The position numbers and the translations under genes were made by a program. DNA of 64,000 nucleotides from Ga0077536 sp943370145 (GTDB lineage Bacteria; Pseudomonadota; Gammaproteobacteria; Ga0077536): NCBI GenBank assembly GCA_943370145.1, contig CALRPY020000002.1, positions 62,001 to 126,000 on the forward strand. The letters run 5' to 3'. Below are positions 47,141 to 56,621 of the stretch, piece after piece. The notes under the pieces are model-generated. The model was not told the DNA's origin. It was given only the letters and a program-made list of their open reading frames with translations, and did not search any database. The stretch's first letter is position 1, and every line of letters begins with the position of its first letter.

Positions 47141-48484
47141 ATGACCAGACGCGTATTCATCAAGACCTTCGGCTGCCAGATGAACGAGTACGACTCGCAG
47201 AAGATGGTCGAGCTGCTCGAAGCCAGGCACGGCTTCGCGGTGGCGGCCTCGCCCGAGGAGGCCGACCTGCTGCTGCTCAATACCTGCTCGGTGCGCGAGA
47301 AGGCGCAGGAAAAGCTGTTCTCCGAGCTTGGCCGCTGGAAGGCGTTCAAGGATGCCCGCAAGGGCGTGGTGATCGGGGTCGGCGGTTGCGTCGCGAGCCA
47401 GGAAGGGGACCGCATCTTCGGCCGGGCGCCCTATGTCGACCTCGTGTTCGGGCCGCAGACGCTGCATCGCCTGCCGGAGCTCTACGCCGAGGCCCTTGCC
47501 GGCCGCGGGCAGCTCGTCGATGTCAGCTTCCCGGAGATCGAGAAGTTCGATCGCCTGCCCGAACCGAGGGCCGATGGTCCCACCGCCTTCGTGTCGGTCA
47601 TGGAAGGCTGTAGCAAGTACTGCACCTTCTGCGTCGTGCCCTACACCCGGGGCGAGGAATTCAGCCGCACCTTCGACGACGTCATCGCCGAAATCGACAC
47701 GCTCGCGGCGCAGGGCGTGCGCGAGGTGACCTTGCTCGGGCAGAACGTCAACGCCTACCGTGGCCTGATGCACGACGGGCAGATCTGCGACCTCGCGGCG
47801 CTCATCCGCTTCGTCGCCGCCATCGACGGGATCGAGCGTATCCGCTACACGACCTCGCACCCGGTCGAATTCACCGACCGCCTGATCGCGGCCTACGCCG
47901 ACGTGCCCGCGCTCGTCAGCCACGTGCATCTCCCGGTCCAGAGCGGCTCGGATCGCGTGCTCGCCGCGATGAAGCGCGGGCACACCGTGCTCGAGTACCT
48001 GTCGAAGATCCGGCGCCTGCGCCAGGCGCGGCCGGACGTGCACATCTCGTCCGATTTCATCGTCGGCTTCCCGGGTGAAACGCAGGCGGATTTCGACGCC
48101 ACGATGCGGCTCGTCGAGCAGGTCGACTTCGATCACTCGTTCAGCTTCATCTACAGCCCGCGTCCCGGCACGCCGGCCTCGAACCTGCCCGACGACGTGA
48201 CGCCGGAGGAGAAGAAGCATCGGCTCGCGATCCTGCAGCGCCGGCTCGAGGAGCTCGCGCAGGAGAAGAGCCGGCGCATGGTCGGCACGACGCAGCGCGT
48301 GCTGGTCACCGGCCTATCGCGCAAGAGCGCCGTCGAGCTCGCCGGCCGCACCGACAACAACCGTGTCGTGAATTTCGCGGGCGACGCGGCGCTCGTCGGC
48401 CAGTTCGTCGAGGTGAACATCACCGCGGCGCTTCCCAATTCCCTGCGCGGCGAACTCGTCGCCGCGGTCCAACTCGCCGGCTGA
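47141..48484 (+). CDS. miaB: tRNA-2-methylthio-N6-dimethylallyladenosine synthase MiaB
   Basis: 447 residues. It adds a methylthio group to i6A37 of tRNAs. The N-terminal UPF0004 domain has three cluster cysteines (KTFGCQMN, NTCSVRE, GGCVASQ). The radical SAM motif is GCSKYCTFCVVPYTRG (C-x3-C-x2-C). A TRAM domain forms the C-terminus. It is the first gene of the operon. Confidence 0.98.
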   Translation: MTRRVFIKTFGCQMNEYDSQKMVELLEARHGFAVAASPEEADLLLLNTCSVREKAQEKLFSELGRWKAFKDARKGVVIGVGGCVASQEGDRIFGRAPYVDLVFGPQTLHRLPELYAEALAGRGQLVDVSFPEIEKFDRLPEPRADGPTAFVSVMEGCSKYCTFCVVPYTRGEEFSRTFDDVIAEIDTLAAQGVREVTLLGQNVNAYRGLMHDGQICDLAALIRFVAAIDGIERIRYTTSHPVEFTDRLIAAYADVPALVSHVHLPVQSGSDRVLAAMKRGHTVLEYLSKIRRLRQARPDVHISSDFIVGFPGETQADFDATMRLVEQVDFDHSFSFIYSPRPGTPASNLPDDVTPEEKKHRLAILQRRLEELAQEKSRRMVGTTQRVLVTGLSRKSAVELAGRTDNNRVVNFAGDAALVGQFVEVNITAALPNSLRGELVAAVQLAG

Positions 48485-49455
48485 TGGCGGAGGGCAAGCC
48501 CATAGAACTCACCCTCGAACCGGTCGACAACGAACGTCTCGCGAATCTCTGCGGCCAGTTCGACGACCACCTGAGGTTGATCGAGCGCCGTCTCGGCGTC
48601 GAGATCAGCAACCGCGGCAACGTGTTCGCGATCGGCGGCGACGCGGCGGCGGCCGACACCGCCGCCGGCGTGCTGCGCGACCTCTACACGTCGACCGAAG
48701 GCAGGTTCCTGGCCCCGGCCGACGTGCACCTGCGCCTGCAGGAGTCGGCCGCCGCGCTCGCGAGCCTCGGCGCGCCGACCGACGACGAGGACGTCGTCAT
48801 CCATACCCGCCGCTCCGTGATCAAGGCGCGTGGCGCGAACCAGAAGATCTACCTGCGCAACATCGAGCGTTGCGACATCAGCTTCGGCGTGGGGCCCGCC
48901 GGCACCGGCAAGACCTACCTGGCGGTGGCCGCCGCGGTGGCGGCGCTGGAGCGGGATCGCGTGCGACGCCTGTGCCTGGTACGTCCCGCGGTGGAGGCGG
49001 GCGAGCGCCTTGGCTTCCTGCCGGGCGACATGGCGCAGAAAATCGATCCGTACCTGCGGCCGCTGTACGACGCGCTGTACGAAATGCTCGGCTTCGAGCG
49101 TGTCGCGAAGCTCATCGAGCGCAACGTCATCGAGGTCGCGCCGCTCGCCTTCATGCGCGGCCGCACGCTCAACGACGCCTTCATCATCCTCGACGAGGCC
49201 CAGAACACCACGACCGAGCAGATGAAGATGTTCCTCACGCGCATCGGCTTCGGCGCCAAGGCGGTGATCACCGGTGACGTCACGCAGATTGACCTGCCGC
49301 GTGGCCGGGAATCCGGCCTCAAGCACGCAATCGAGGTGGTGCGGAAGATCGAAGGCATCAGCTTCACGTTCTTCCGCTCGCAGGACGTCGTGCGCCACGC
49401 GCTGGTCGGCCGCATCCTCGACGCCTACGAGGACTATGAAAACCGCGAAGGCTGA
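48484..49455 (+). CDS. ybeZ: PhoH-like ATPase YbeZ
   Basis: 323 residues. An N-terminal KH-like region is followed by the PhoH P-loop domain with Walker A GPAGTGKTYLAVA, GFLPGDMAQKIDPYLRPLYDAL and Walker B FIILDEAQNTT. It partners with YbeY in 16S rRNA maturation. The ATG overlaps the miaB stop by one base. Unlike the protein at 5139, it has no PIN domain. Confidence 0.97.
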   Translation: MAEGKPIELTLEPVDNERLANLCGQFDDHLRLIERRLGVEISNRGNVFAIGGDAAAADTAAGVLRDLYTSTEGRFLAPADVHLRLQESAAALASLGAPTDDEDVVIHTRRSVIKARGANQKIYLRNIERCDISFGVGPAGTGKTYLAVAAAVAALERDRVRRLCLVRPAVEAGERLGFLPGDMAQKIDPYLRPLYDALYEMLGFERVAKLIERNVIEVAPLAFMRGRTLNDAFIILDEAQNTTTEQMKMFLTRIGFGAKAVITGDVTQIDLPRGRESGLKHAIEVVRKIEGISFTFFRSQDVVRHALVGRILDAYEDYENREG

Positions 49456-49933
49456 ACCCCCGCCTGCCAGGGCGGGCACGGTGGAGATCGTCATCCAGCG
49501 CGCCTGCGCGCCACGCGGGCTGCCCACGAATGCCGACATGAGGCGCTGGCTGGTGCACGCCGTCGGGCGCATAAGGCCCGGCGCGAGCCTCACCGTGCGC
49601 ATCGTGGACGCGACGGAGGGCGCGGCGCTCAACGAGCGCTGGCGCGGCAAGCAGGGCCCCACCAACGTGTTGTCGTTCCCGCTCTCGGGGCTCGAGGACC
49701 TCGCGCCGGGACTGCTGGGCGACATCGTGCTGTGCGCCCCGGTGCTGAAGGCCGAGGCCGCGGCACAGGGCAAGACGATCGCCCAGCACTGCGCCCATCT
49801 CCTCGTGCACGGGGCGCTGCACCTGCTCGGTTACGACCACGTGAAGCCGCGCCAGGCCCGCGTGATGGAACAGCTCGAAACCGGGCTCCTTGCCGAACTC
49901 GAATTCCCCGACCCTTACGTGGAGCGCGTGTGA
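49436..49933 (+). CDS. ybeY: rRNA maturation endoribonuclease YbeY
   Basis: 165 residues from the ATG at 49436, which overlaps ybeZ by 20 bp; a GTG at 49481 would give 150 residues starting VEIVIQRA, nearer the family N-terminus. The metal site H-x3-H-x5-H is clear in LVHGALHLLGYDH, and GPTNVLSFP is conserved. YbeY processes 16S rRNA and supports ribosome quality control. Confidence 0.95.
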   Translation: MKTAKAEPPPARAGTVEIVIQRACAPRGLPTNADMRRWLVHAVGRIRPGASLTVRIVDATEGAALNERWRGKQGPTNVLSFPLSGLEDLAPGLLGDIVLCAPVLKAEAAAQGKTIAQHCAHLLVHGALHLLGYDHVKPRQARVMEQLETGLLAELEFPDPYVERV

Positions 49934-49937
49934 GCCC

Positions 49938-50822
49938 ATGACTTCAGAACCTGGACCTGCCACGTCGAGACCCTGGCTGAACAAACTGCTGGACCCCCTG
50001 CGTACGAGGCTCGCCGCGCTGCTGCACCCCGGTGCGCGCAGCCGCCAGGATCTCATCCGTTACGTGCACGATGCCGAGAGCCGGCACCTCATCGACGTGG
50101 ACACCGCGGCGATGATGGAAGGGGCGGTGCTGGTGTCCGAGAGCAAGGTGCTGGACATCATGGTGCCGCGCTCCGAGATGGTCTTCATCGAGGCCGATTC
50201 GACGCCGGCCGAGTTCCTGCCCGGCGTCATCGAGTCCGCGCACTCGCGCTTTCCGGTGCTCGACGCGAAGCACGAGAAAGTGCTCGGCATCCTGCTCGCG
50301 AAGGACCTGCTGCCGCTGGCCGCGGACCCGGGTCAGCCGTTCAACATCCGCGACATCCTGCGCCCGGCGGTGTTCGTGCCGGAGAGCAAGCGGCTCAACA
50401 TCCTGCTCCGCGAGTTCCGCCAGAGCCGCAATCACCTGGCCATCGTCATCGACGAGTACGGCGGCATCGCAGGGCTCGTCAGCATCGAGGATGTGATCGA
50501 GCAGATCGTCGGTGAGATCGACGACGAGTACGACATCGACGACGAGGAGTTCATCCGCGTCCACCGCGCGAACCGCTACACGGTCAAGGGTCGCACGCCG
50601 ATCGAATCCTTCAACGAGTACTTCAAGTCGACGCTGTCCGACGAGGATTACGACACCGTCGCCGGCCTGGTCGTGCACGAGTTCGGGCGCCTGCCGCAGC
50701 GGGGCGACGAAATCGAGTTCGGCGGCTTCCACTTCAAGGTCCTGCGCGCCGACCCGCGCCGGGTGAACCTGCTGCGCGTGATCCGCAGCGGCGACCCGCG
50801 GGCCTTCAGCGAGGACGGTTGA
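49938..50822 (+). CDS. corC: CBS domain protein CorC/YbeX
   Basis: 294 residues from the ATG at 49938. Two CBS domains (about 75-205; VLDIMVPRSEMVFIEAD, VIDEYGGIAGLVSIEDVIEQIVGEI) are followed by a CorC_HlyC transporter-associated domain. No transmembrane helices. In E. coli it is linked to Mg/Co efflux and ribosome homeostasis. It is 4 bp after ybeY. Confidence 0.96.
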   Translation: MTSEPGPATSRPWLNKLLDPLRTRLAALLHPGARSRQDLIRYVHDAESRHLIDVDTAAMMEGAVLVSESKVLDIMVPRSEMVFIEADSTPAEFLPGVIESAHSRFPVLDAKHEKVLGILLAKDLLPLAADPGQPFNIRDILRPAVFVPESKRLNILLREFRQSRNHLAIVIDEYGGIAGLVSIEDVIEQIVGEIDDEYDIDDEEFIRVHRANRYTVKGRTPIESFNEYFKSTLSDEDYDTVAGLVVHEFGRLPQRGDEIEFGGFHFKVLRADPRRVNLLRVIRSGDPRAFSEDG

Positions 50823-50859
50823 GCCGCCGCCCGCGAGGCCCGCTCAAAGACCCACGACG

Positions 50860-52374
50860 ATGCGCGCCCTGAGCGTCCTGCTGGCAGGCCTGGTCCTGCC
50901 CCTGTCCTTCGCGCCCTACGGCCTGTGGCCGCTGGCCCTGCTGTCGCTCGCCGTGCTCTTCGCTGGCTGGCGCGACGTGACGCCGCGGAGCGCGGCGGTA
51001 CGCGGCTACCTGTTCGGGGTCGGCATGTTCGGCCACGGGGTGTCGTGGATCCAGGTGTCGATCCACAAGTTCGGGCTGCCGCTCTACAGCTTCTCGGTGA
51101 CGATGACGGCGCTGTTCGTGCTGTTCATGGCGCTCTACCCCGCGCTCGCCGGCTGGCTCGTGCGGCGCCTGCCGGCGCGCGACGACGCCTGGCGCCTGCT
51201 GCTCGTCGCACCGGTCGCGTGGACGCTCGTGGAATGTCTCCGCGGCGCCTTCCTGTCGGGCTTCCCGTGGCTCGTGGTGGGTTATGGCCAGGTCGGGTCC
51301 TGGTTCTCCGGCTACGTCCCGCTCGGGGGGGCCTACGGTGCGAGCCTCGCGGTTGCGCTCGCCGCCGCCGCGCTGGCGCAGCTCTCGCACGCGGTCCTGC
51401 GTCGCGGCAGCGTGGCCGGGCAGGGCCGCAATCGCTGTTCGACCGGCGCCGCCGCGACGCTGATCGCGCTGCCGCTCGCCGGTGCCCTGCTCGCGCGCAT
51501 CGAATGGACCACGTCCGTCGGGCCTCCGGCCCGGGTTGCCCTGGTGCAGGGCGCGGTCCCGCAGGCGGCGAAGTGGCGCCCCGAATATCGCGAGCCGACG
51601 CTGCGCCTGTATGCGGAGCTGAGCGAAGCGCATTGGGGGAAGGACGTCGTGATCTGGCCGGAGTCGGCGTTGCCGGCCTTCCCACAGGAGATCGAGGGCT
51701 TTCTGTCGACCATCGCCGACAGGGCGCGCGCGGCGGGCACCGCGTTCCTGGTCGGGATCCCGACCGGCGACGCGCGTGGCGCGTATTACAACAGCCTGCT
51801 GATGCTCGGCGCCGGCGAGGGTCGCTACGACAAGCACCATCTCGTGCCCTTCGGCGAGTACCTGCCCTTCGACGCGCAAATTCGGCCGCTGCTGAATTTC
51901 CTCGCGATCCCGATGTCCAGCTTCACCCCCGGTGACGAACTGCAGGCGCCGCTCGTGGCCGGCAGGCTGCGCTTCGGCGCTTCCATCTGCTACGAGGACG
52001 CCTACGCGGCCGAGGTCCGCAAGGCGCTGCCGGCGGCCAACGTGCTGGTGAACGTCAGCGACGACGCGTGGTTCGGCGACAGCCTCGCGCCGCACCAGCA
52101 TCTGCAGATTGCACAGGTCCGTGCGCTGGAGGCCGGGCGCCCCCTGTTGCGGGCCACCAATACCGGCATCTCCGCGATCATCGACCACCGCGGCCGCGTG
52201 CTGGCGCGCTCGCCGCAGTTCGAGCCCTACGTGCTGAGCGGCGCGGCCGACGCGCGCAGCGGCGCGACGCCGTTCGCGCGTTACGGGCACTGGCCGCTGT
52301 ATGCGGTGAGCGTGCTGCTGCTCGCGCTTGCGGCGCTGACCGGCCGTCGGGACCAGGCTACGGGCCCGGGTTGA
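50860..52374 (+). CDS. lnt: Apolipoprotein N-acyltransferase Lnt
   Basis: 504 residues. About eight transmembrane helices (six N-terminal, one C-terminal visible as LPLYAVSVLLLALA-type sequence) surround a carbon-nitrogen hydrolase domain. The catalytic triad is VIWPESALP (Glu), DKHHLVPFGEYLP (Lys) and SICYEDAY (Cys). It adds the third acyl chain to lipoproteins, including BamB, BamC, PilW and the OmpA lipoprotein of this window. It is the last gene of the operon, with 15 bp to the convergent TonB receptor gene. Confidence 0.97.
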   Translation: MRALSVLLAGLVLPLSFAPYGLWPLALLSLAVLFAGWRDVTPRSAAVRGYLFGVGMFGHGVSWIQVSIHKFGLPLYSFSVTMTALFVLFMALYPALAGWLVRRLPARDDAWRLLLVAPVAWTLVECLRGAFLSGFPWLVVGYGQVGSWFSGYVPLGGAYGASLAVALAAAALAQLSHAVLRRGSVAGQGRNRCSTGAAATLIALPLAGALLARIEWTTSVGPPARVALVQGAVPQAAKWRPEYREPTLRLYAELSEAHWGKDVVIWPESALPAFPQEIEGFLSTIADRARAAGTAFLVGIPTGDARGAYYNSLLMLGAGEGRYDKHHLVPFGEYLPFDAQIRPLLNFLAIPMSSFTPGDELQAPLVAGRLRFGASICYEDAYAAEVRKALPAANVLVNVSDDAWFGDSLAPHQHLQIAQVRALEAGRPLLRATNTGISAIIDHRGRVLARSPQFEPYVLSGAADARSGATPFARYGHWPLYAVSVLLLALAALTGRRDQATGPG

Positions 52375-52389
52375 GGTTCGTCCGGCGTC

Positions 52390-54465
52390 TCACGGCAGCG
52401 TGATGGACAGCGTCAGGCGGAAGGTGCGCGGCTCCACCGGATGAAAATGGATGTCCGGCACCGGCGACGCTTCGCCCGGCAACCGTGATTCGTAGAAATA
52501 GGTGATGTCGTTGTCCTCGCTGTCGAGCAGGTTGAAGCCGGCCAGGGTCAACGCGACGCGCGGATCGAAGCGATAGCTCACCTGTCCATTCATCACCGTG
52601 GTGGCCGACGAACGCGCACTGTCATCCTCGATCAGCGGCGCGGCGCCAAAGCGTCGCAGGCGCAGTCCCGCCTCCCACGGCGAGTCGGTCGTGATGGTCG
52701 CGCCGACCGATGCAACATCCTCGACGGCGTTCGGGATCCGGTCCGCGCCCGGCGCATCGACGAAACGTGCGTTCGACCACGCGTAGTCCGCGTCGATCAG
52801 CAGCCACGCCAGCGGCTGCCACAGTGCGGAGACTTCCGTGCCGTAGCGCTCGCTCTCCCCGCTGGCTTCGGTCACGCCCGCGTCGCCGACATACACGAGT
52901 TCCGAGTCCAGGTTGAGCCACCACACCGAAGTCGCCAGCTGCACGCCGGGCACCAGCGCCGTCCGGAAGCCGAGGTCCACACCGGTGGCGCCCACCAGCG
53001 GTTCGACGGCGGACGTCGGGGTCACGCCGTCCGTCGGGTCGACCCTGATTGTCGCGCCTCGTGCATCGTTGCTGTGGAAGCCACGCCCGACATTGACGAA
53101 GAACTCCGTCTTCCGCCACGGGCCGAGCACAAAGTTGATCTTGGGGCTCCCGATCGTATCGTCGGCCTTGCCGCTGTTGGCTGCGACGATGCTCTCCACG
53201 TCGAAGCGATAGTGATCGACGCGCACACCGAATGTCGCCCGCAGCCAATCCGTCAGCGGCGCCTCGGCTTCGCCGTACAGCGCAAACGCGGACTCGCCGA
53301 CATCGTCCTCGCGTACGGTCCCGAGCCGGTCGCGCGCGACGGTCCGGTAAAGGCCGACCTTGCCTATGTCATCGTGGCGGATCTGCGCACCTGCGGTGAG
53401 ACGCCCCTCACGGCCGAGAAAGTCGAAGCCGCGTCCCACGCGACTGCGAAAACCGTAGACGCGGCGCTCGTCGAACTGCTCGAACTGATCGCCATTGAAC
53501 GGGTCGTCCAGGAAATAGGTGAAGTTCGAGTACAGCTGGAGGCGGTAGTCCAGCGCATACGCGGCGACGTCCCACTGGTAGTCGCCCAGGGTACCGCGCC
53601 GATCACCCGATAGGCTGTAGCGGTGGGTGTCCCCGCCGACGCCGCGATCGAGCGCGCCAAAACGATCGATGAGTCCGCGCTGCACCGCGCGCAGCGGGAT
53701 CTGGTCCGGCGACCGCCATTCGTTGTCGTAGAACATCATCGCCAGCGTGCCACCCGCGAGTTCGTCACCGCCGCTGTACTTCACGAGGCCGCTGATGCGC
53801 TGGATGGCCTGGCGCAATGCCCACGGGCCGTCGTACTCGGCATATTGCACGCCGGCGAGCAGATCGCCCTGGCCGAGGCGGAAGGACCCTGCGCCGTAGC
53901 CTTCGACGCGATCGTATTCGCCAACCGTGAACTCGGCGACCGGTGCCGGCAGCGAGCGCGCGTAGCGGAAGTCGGCCGAACCGGCGGTCGCGAAATCACC
54001 GACGCTCGCGTAATACGGGCCCTTGCGGTAGTCGAGACTCTCGACCAGCGGCGCGATCAGGAAATTCAGATCCGCATAACCCTGGCCGTGGCCGTGCGTC
54101 GGCATGTTCACCGGCAGCCCATCGACCCACACGGCGAAGTCGGTGCCATGGTCGAGGTTGAAGCCGCGCAGGAAATACTGGTTCGCCTTGCCTTCCCCGC
54201 TGTGCTGGGTGGCGATGAGGCCGGGCGTGAACTCCAGCAACTCGGCCGCGCGCGAGACCGGACGCTGCGCGATCTGATCGGACAGCACGACACCCTCACT
54301 TGCGGAGACGGGGCGTCCGGCGAGTTCATCGGGCCTTGCGCTCACGACGATTTCCCCCAGCGACTCGGTCGGCAAACCTGCCGCGCCGGCGGCATTCGCG
54401 GCTGCCACGCAGGCCAGCGCAAGCCCGTGGCGGGCCGCTGTGGTGAGCATCGGAAAACGGGACAT
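52390..54465 (-). CDS. TonB-dependent receptor
   Basis: 691 residues from the ATG at 54465, with a Sec signal (MSRFPMLTTAARHGLALACV, then AAANAAGAAG). A TonB-box-like EIVVSA is followed by a plug domain (PGLIATQHSGEGKANQYFLRG, DGLPVNMPTHGHGQGYADLN) and a 22-strand barrel. The HGHGQG segment and the lack of FecA-type signalling extension are notable. The ligand is unknown. It is divergent from the BlaI-type repressor and M56 genes; HupE-family transporters lie downstream of those, so a metal or metal chelate is a reasonable but unproven ligand. Confidence 0.93.
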   Translation of the reverse strand: MSRFPMLTTAARHGLALACVAAANAAGAAGLPTESLGEIVVSARPDELAGRPVSASEGVVLSDQIAQRPVSRAAELLEFTPGLIATQHSGEGKANQYFLRGFNLDHGTDFAVWVDGLPVNMPTHGHGQGYADLNFLIAPLVESLDYRKGPYYASVGDFATAGSADFRYARSLPAPVAEFTVGEYDRVEGYGAGSFRLGQGDLLAGVQYAEYDGPWALRQAIQRISGLVKYSGGDELAGGTLAMMFYDNEWRSPDQIPLRAVQRGLIDRFGALDRGVGGDTHRYSLSGDRRGTLGDYQWDVAAYALDYRLQLYSNFTYFLDDPFNGDQFEQFDERRVYGFRSRVGRGFDFLGREGRLTAGAQIRHDDIGKVGLYRTVARDRLGTVREDDVGESAFALYGEAEAPLTDWLRATFGVRVDHYRFDVESIVAANSGKADDTIGSPKINFVLGPWRKTEFFVNVGRGFHSNDARGATIRVDPTDGVTPTSAVEPLVGATGVDLGFRTALVPGVQLATSVWWLNLDSELVYVGDAGVTEASGESERYGTEVSALWQPLAWLLIDADYAWSNARFVDAPGADRIPNAVEDVASVGATITTDSPWEAGLRLRRFGAAPLIEDDSARSSATTVMNGQVSYRFDPRVALTLAGFNLLDSEDNDITYFYESRLPGEASPVPDIHFHPVEPRTFRLTLSITLP

Positions 54466-54614
54466 CGGACTGTTCCTGCCGCTTGGACGACGACGCGCTT
54501 TGTAGCATCGATTTCCAAAGCCGATTAATCCTCGGACTTTTAACCGGCAGGTAACAGAATCGGCACAGACTCCAGCGACGCATCGAATCCTCTCGCAGCT
54601 TGACGAGCACGAAG
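54466..54614. promoter_or_regulatory. Divergent promoter/operator region of TonB receptor and blaI-like genes
   Basis: A 149-bp AT-richer gap. It holds the palindrome GATTAATC (54523-54530) inside CCGATTAATCCTCGG, the only short dyad I see. A TTGTAG (54500-54505) at 17 bp before this dyad could form a weak plus-strand promoter. No classical TACAnnTGTA BlaI box is present. Confidence 0.35.
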
Positions 54615-55010
54615 ATGAACTTCCGCCACTGGACACGCGCCCCGCGCTTCGGCGAGCTCGAAACGCAAATCATGGAGTGCATCTGGGCGCGCGGCGCGAT
54701 GTCGGCGCGCGAGGTGCAGGATGCGCTGAGCGATCGCCAGCTGTCATTGAGCACGGTCCAGTCGACCCTCGAGAGACTCTCCCGCAAGCACGTGCTCAGG
54801 CGCGAGAAACACAGCCGTGCCTTCGTTTATGCCGCCACCGTCGATCGGACCGAGCTGATCGGGCGCCTGCTGCGGGATTTGTCGGATGAATTCGCGACCG
54901 GCAGATTCGAGCCGCTCTTCAGTGGCTTCCTGACCCTCGTCGACGAACTCGAGCCGGCACGCGCCCAGGCCGCCCTGGAGACCTTGCGCAAGCATATCGA
55001 GGACAAGTGA
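54615..55010 (+). CDS. BlaI/MecI/CopY-family repressor
   Basis: 131 residues from the ATG at 54615 (MNFRHWTRAPRFG). The winged helix is typical: FGELETQIMECIWARGAMSAREVQDAL, then STVQSTLERLSRKHVLRREK, with a C-terminal dimerisation helix. This family represses genes until cleaved or released by an M56 sensor protease; the M56 gene follows after 13 bp. The divergent TonB receptor is the likely target. Confidence 0.93.
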   Translation: MNFRHWTRAPRFGELETQIMECIWARGAMSAREVQDALSDRQLSLSTVQSTLERLSRKHVLRREKHSRAFVYAATVDRTELIGRLLRDLSDEFATGRFEPLFSGFLTLVDELEPARAQAALETLRKHIEDK

Positions 55011-55023
55011 GGCGCGCCGCGCG

Positions 55024-55971
55024 ATGGTCGATGCGCCGCTCGTTCTGCCGCTGCTGACCTGCGGGCTCCTGTGGTGGCTCTTTGCCGCGATGGCGGCCGG
55101 CGCCTTGCCGTGGCTGCTGCGGGGGCTGCGTCGTCTCGTCCCCCACCAGCGCTCGCTGTGCCTGCTCGGCGTCGCGCTGTACCCCCCGGCCATCGCCGCA
55201 GGTTTGAGTTTCCTGGTCTACACGCCGGCGCTGACCGCGCTTGCCGTCGACGCGCACTGCCACGATGGCGTGTGCGGACTCCACGTGCCGGTGCTCAGGG
55301 CCTCCAGCGGACTGGCCCTGCTCACCACCGCAACGCTGTTCACCACGCTGGTCGTCGCGCTGTGTTGCCTGGGCGTCGCCCTGTGGCGCAGCGCCCGCAT
55401 GACGCGCCTCGTGGCGCGGCTGGCGCACCGGGACGATGGGCGCGATTTCCGGCTGATTGACAGCGATCGCCTGATCGCCTGCTGCCTCGGGATCCTGCAT
55501 CCGACGATCGTGATCTCGAGCGGCCTGCTTGCGCGCGCCGAGCCGCGCCAGCTCGACGTCATCCTGATGCACGAACATGCGCACCGCTACCGTCTCGACA
55601 ACCTGCGGCACCTGCTGGCGGGAGTCTCCACGCTGGTCTGGCCGGCCGCGCGGCGCGCCCAGCTGTTGCTGGAACTGCGGCTCGCCGCCGAGCAGAGTTG
55701 CGACCACGCGGTTGCCGCGGTGGCGGGCGACACGCGAGTCGTTGCCGGCACGATCGGCCACCTGCGCGGCCTTCACCACGCGGATGGGCCTCGCGCACCG
55801 GACGCCGACCTGTTCGTGGCCGCGCGCCTCACGGCACTCGCTCGCGGCGACTGGGTGATCCTGTCGCGCGGCCGCGCCTGGTCAGCCCTCGCCCTGCTGA
55901 TGAGCATGCCGCTCTGCGCGTTGAGCTACCCCTTGCATCGGCTGTTCGAATTGCTCGTCTCAACGCTGTGA
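55024..55971 (+). CDS. M56 family (BlaR1-like) membrane metallopeptidase
   Basis: 315 residues. Four N-terminal to mid transmembrane helices and one C-terminal helix surround the zinc site: HEHAHR (HExxH, about 180) with a downstream EQSCDHAV glutamate. There is no penicillin-binding sensor domain, unlike BlaR1. It probably senses a signal in the membrane and inactivates the adjacent BlaI-type repressor. It converges on the 2OG oxygenase gene. Confidence 0.9.
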   Translation: MVDAPLVLPLLTCGLLWWLFAAMAAGALPWLLRGLRRLVPHQRSLCLLGVALYPPAIAAGLSFLVYTPALTALAVDAHCHDGVCGLHVPVLRASSGLALLTTATLFTTLVVALCCLGVALWRSARMTRLVARLAHRDDGRDFRLIDSDRLIACCLGILHPTIVISSGLLARAEPRQLDVILMHEHAHRYRLDNLRHLLAGVSTLVWPAARRAQLLLELRLAAEQSCDHAVAAVAGDTRVVAGTIGHLRGLHHADGPRAPDADLFVAARLTALARGDWVILSRGRAWSALALLMSMPLCALSYPLHRLFELLVSTL

Positions 55972-55994
55972 AGGACGCTTGATGGAGCGCCGCT

Positions 55995-56621
55995 TCAGGC
56001 GTTGAGGCTGATCGCGTAACCCCAGCTGTCGAGCCGTGAAGGAATCGCGTTGAACGCGATGGACACGCGACGGTTTCCCATGTTGGCCGGCACCTCGTGC
56101 AGCAGATAGCTCGGCCACAACGCGAGATCGCCCGGCAGCACCTTCGGCAGCACCCACTTCGTGCCGTTGTACGACCCGACCCGGGACCGCTCGTTGTTGT
56201 TGCTGAAGACGAACTCGGCCGTGCCCATCGCCCGGTGGAAAACAGTATGGGCCGATGGGTCAACCGGGGTCAGGTAGAGCACGCCGGAGATGAAACTGTT
56301 CGCGTGCGCATGCAGCGACTGGTAACCCCCCTGCTCCAGCACGTTGATCCACATCTCCTTCACGGTCCATTCCAGCATTTCACCGAACAGCGTCGCGCCG
56401 AACTGCACGATGCGCGGCATCACCAGGGCGGCGATCTGGGCATACAGCGCATCGTTGTCCGGGCGCATGATCCGCGTGTGCGACAGGTTCGTGGACCTGG
56501 CATTGGTGGCCAGCGTTTCGCCCTCGGCGCGCTCCAGCAGGGCGTCGATGAGGCCGGCGCCGAGCAAGCGCTCCACGCGCATGAAGGGCACCGGGAAAAG
56601 ACCCAGGATCTGCGCGCTCAT
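55995..56621 (-). CDS. 2OG-Fe(II) oxygenase family protein B (TIGR02466-like)
   Basis: 208 residues from the ATG at 56621 (MSAQILGLFPVPF). The double-stranded beta-helix core has LHAHANSFISGVLYL with the candidate iron His, and a distal SYLLHEVPANMG plus the RVSIAFNA segment whose Arg would bind 2-oxoglutarate. It is similar to the upstream paralogue at 56618 and overlaps it by 4 bp. It is the last gene of the seven-gene operon. The substrate is unknown; members of this family hydroxylate small molecules or peptides. Confidence 0.83.
   Translation of the reverse strand: MSAQILGLFPVPFMRVERLLGAGLIDALLERAEGETLATNARSTNLSHTRIMRPDNDALYAQIAALVMPRIVQFGATLFGEMLEWTVKEMWINVLEQGGYQSLHAHANSFISGVLYLTPVDPSAHTVFHRAMGTAEFVFSNNNERSRVGSYNGTKWVLPKVLPGDLALWPSYLLHEVPANMGNRRVSIAFNAIPSRLDSWGYAISLNA

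Noticed and set aside
54466..54614. Classical BlaI operator TACAnnTGTA in the divergent gap
   Set aside because: No such palindrome is present; only GATTAATC was noted as a weak candidate.
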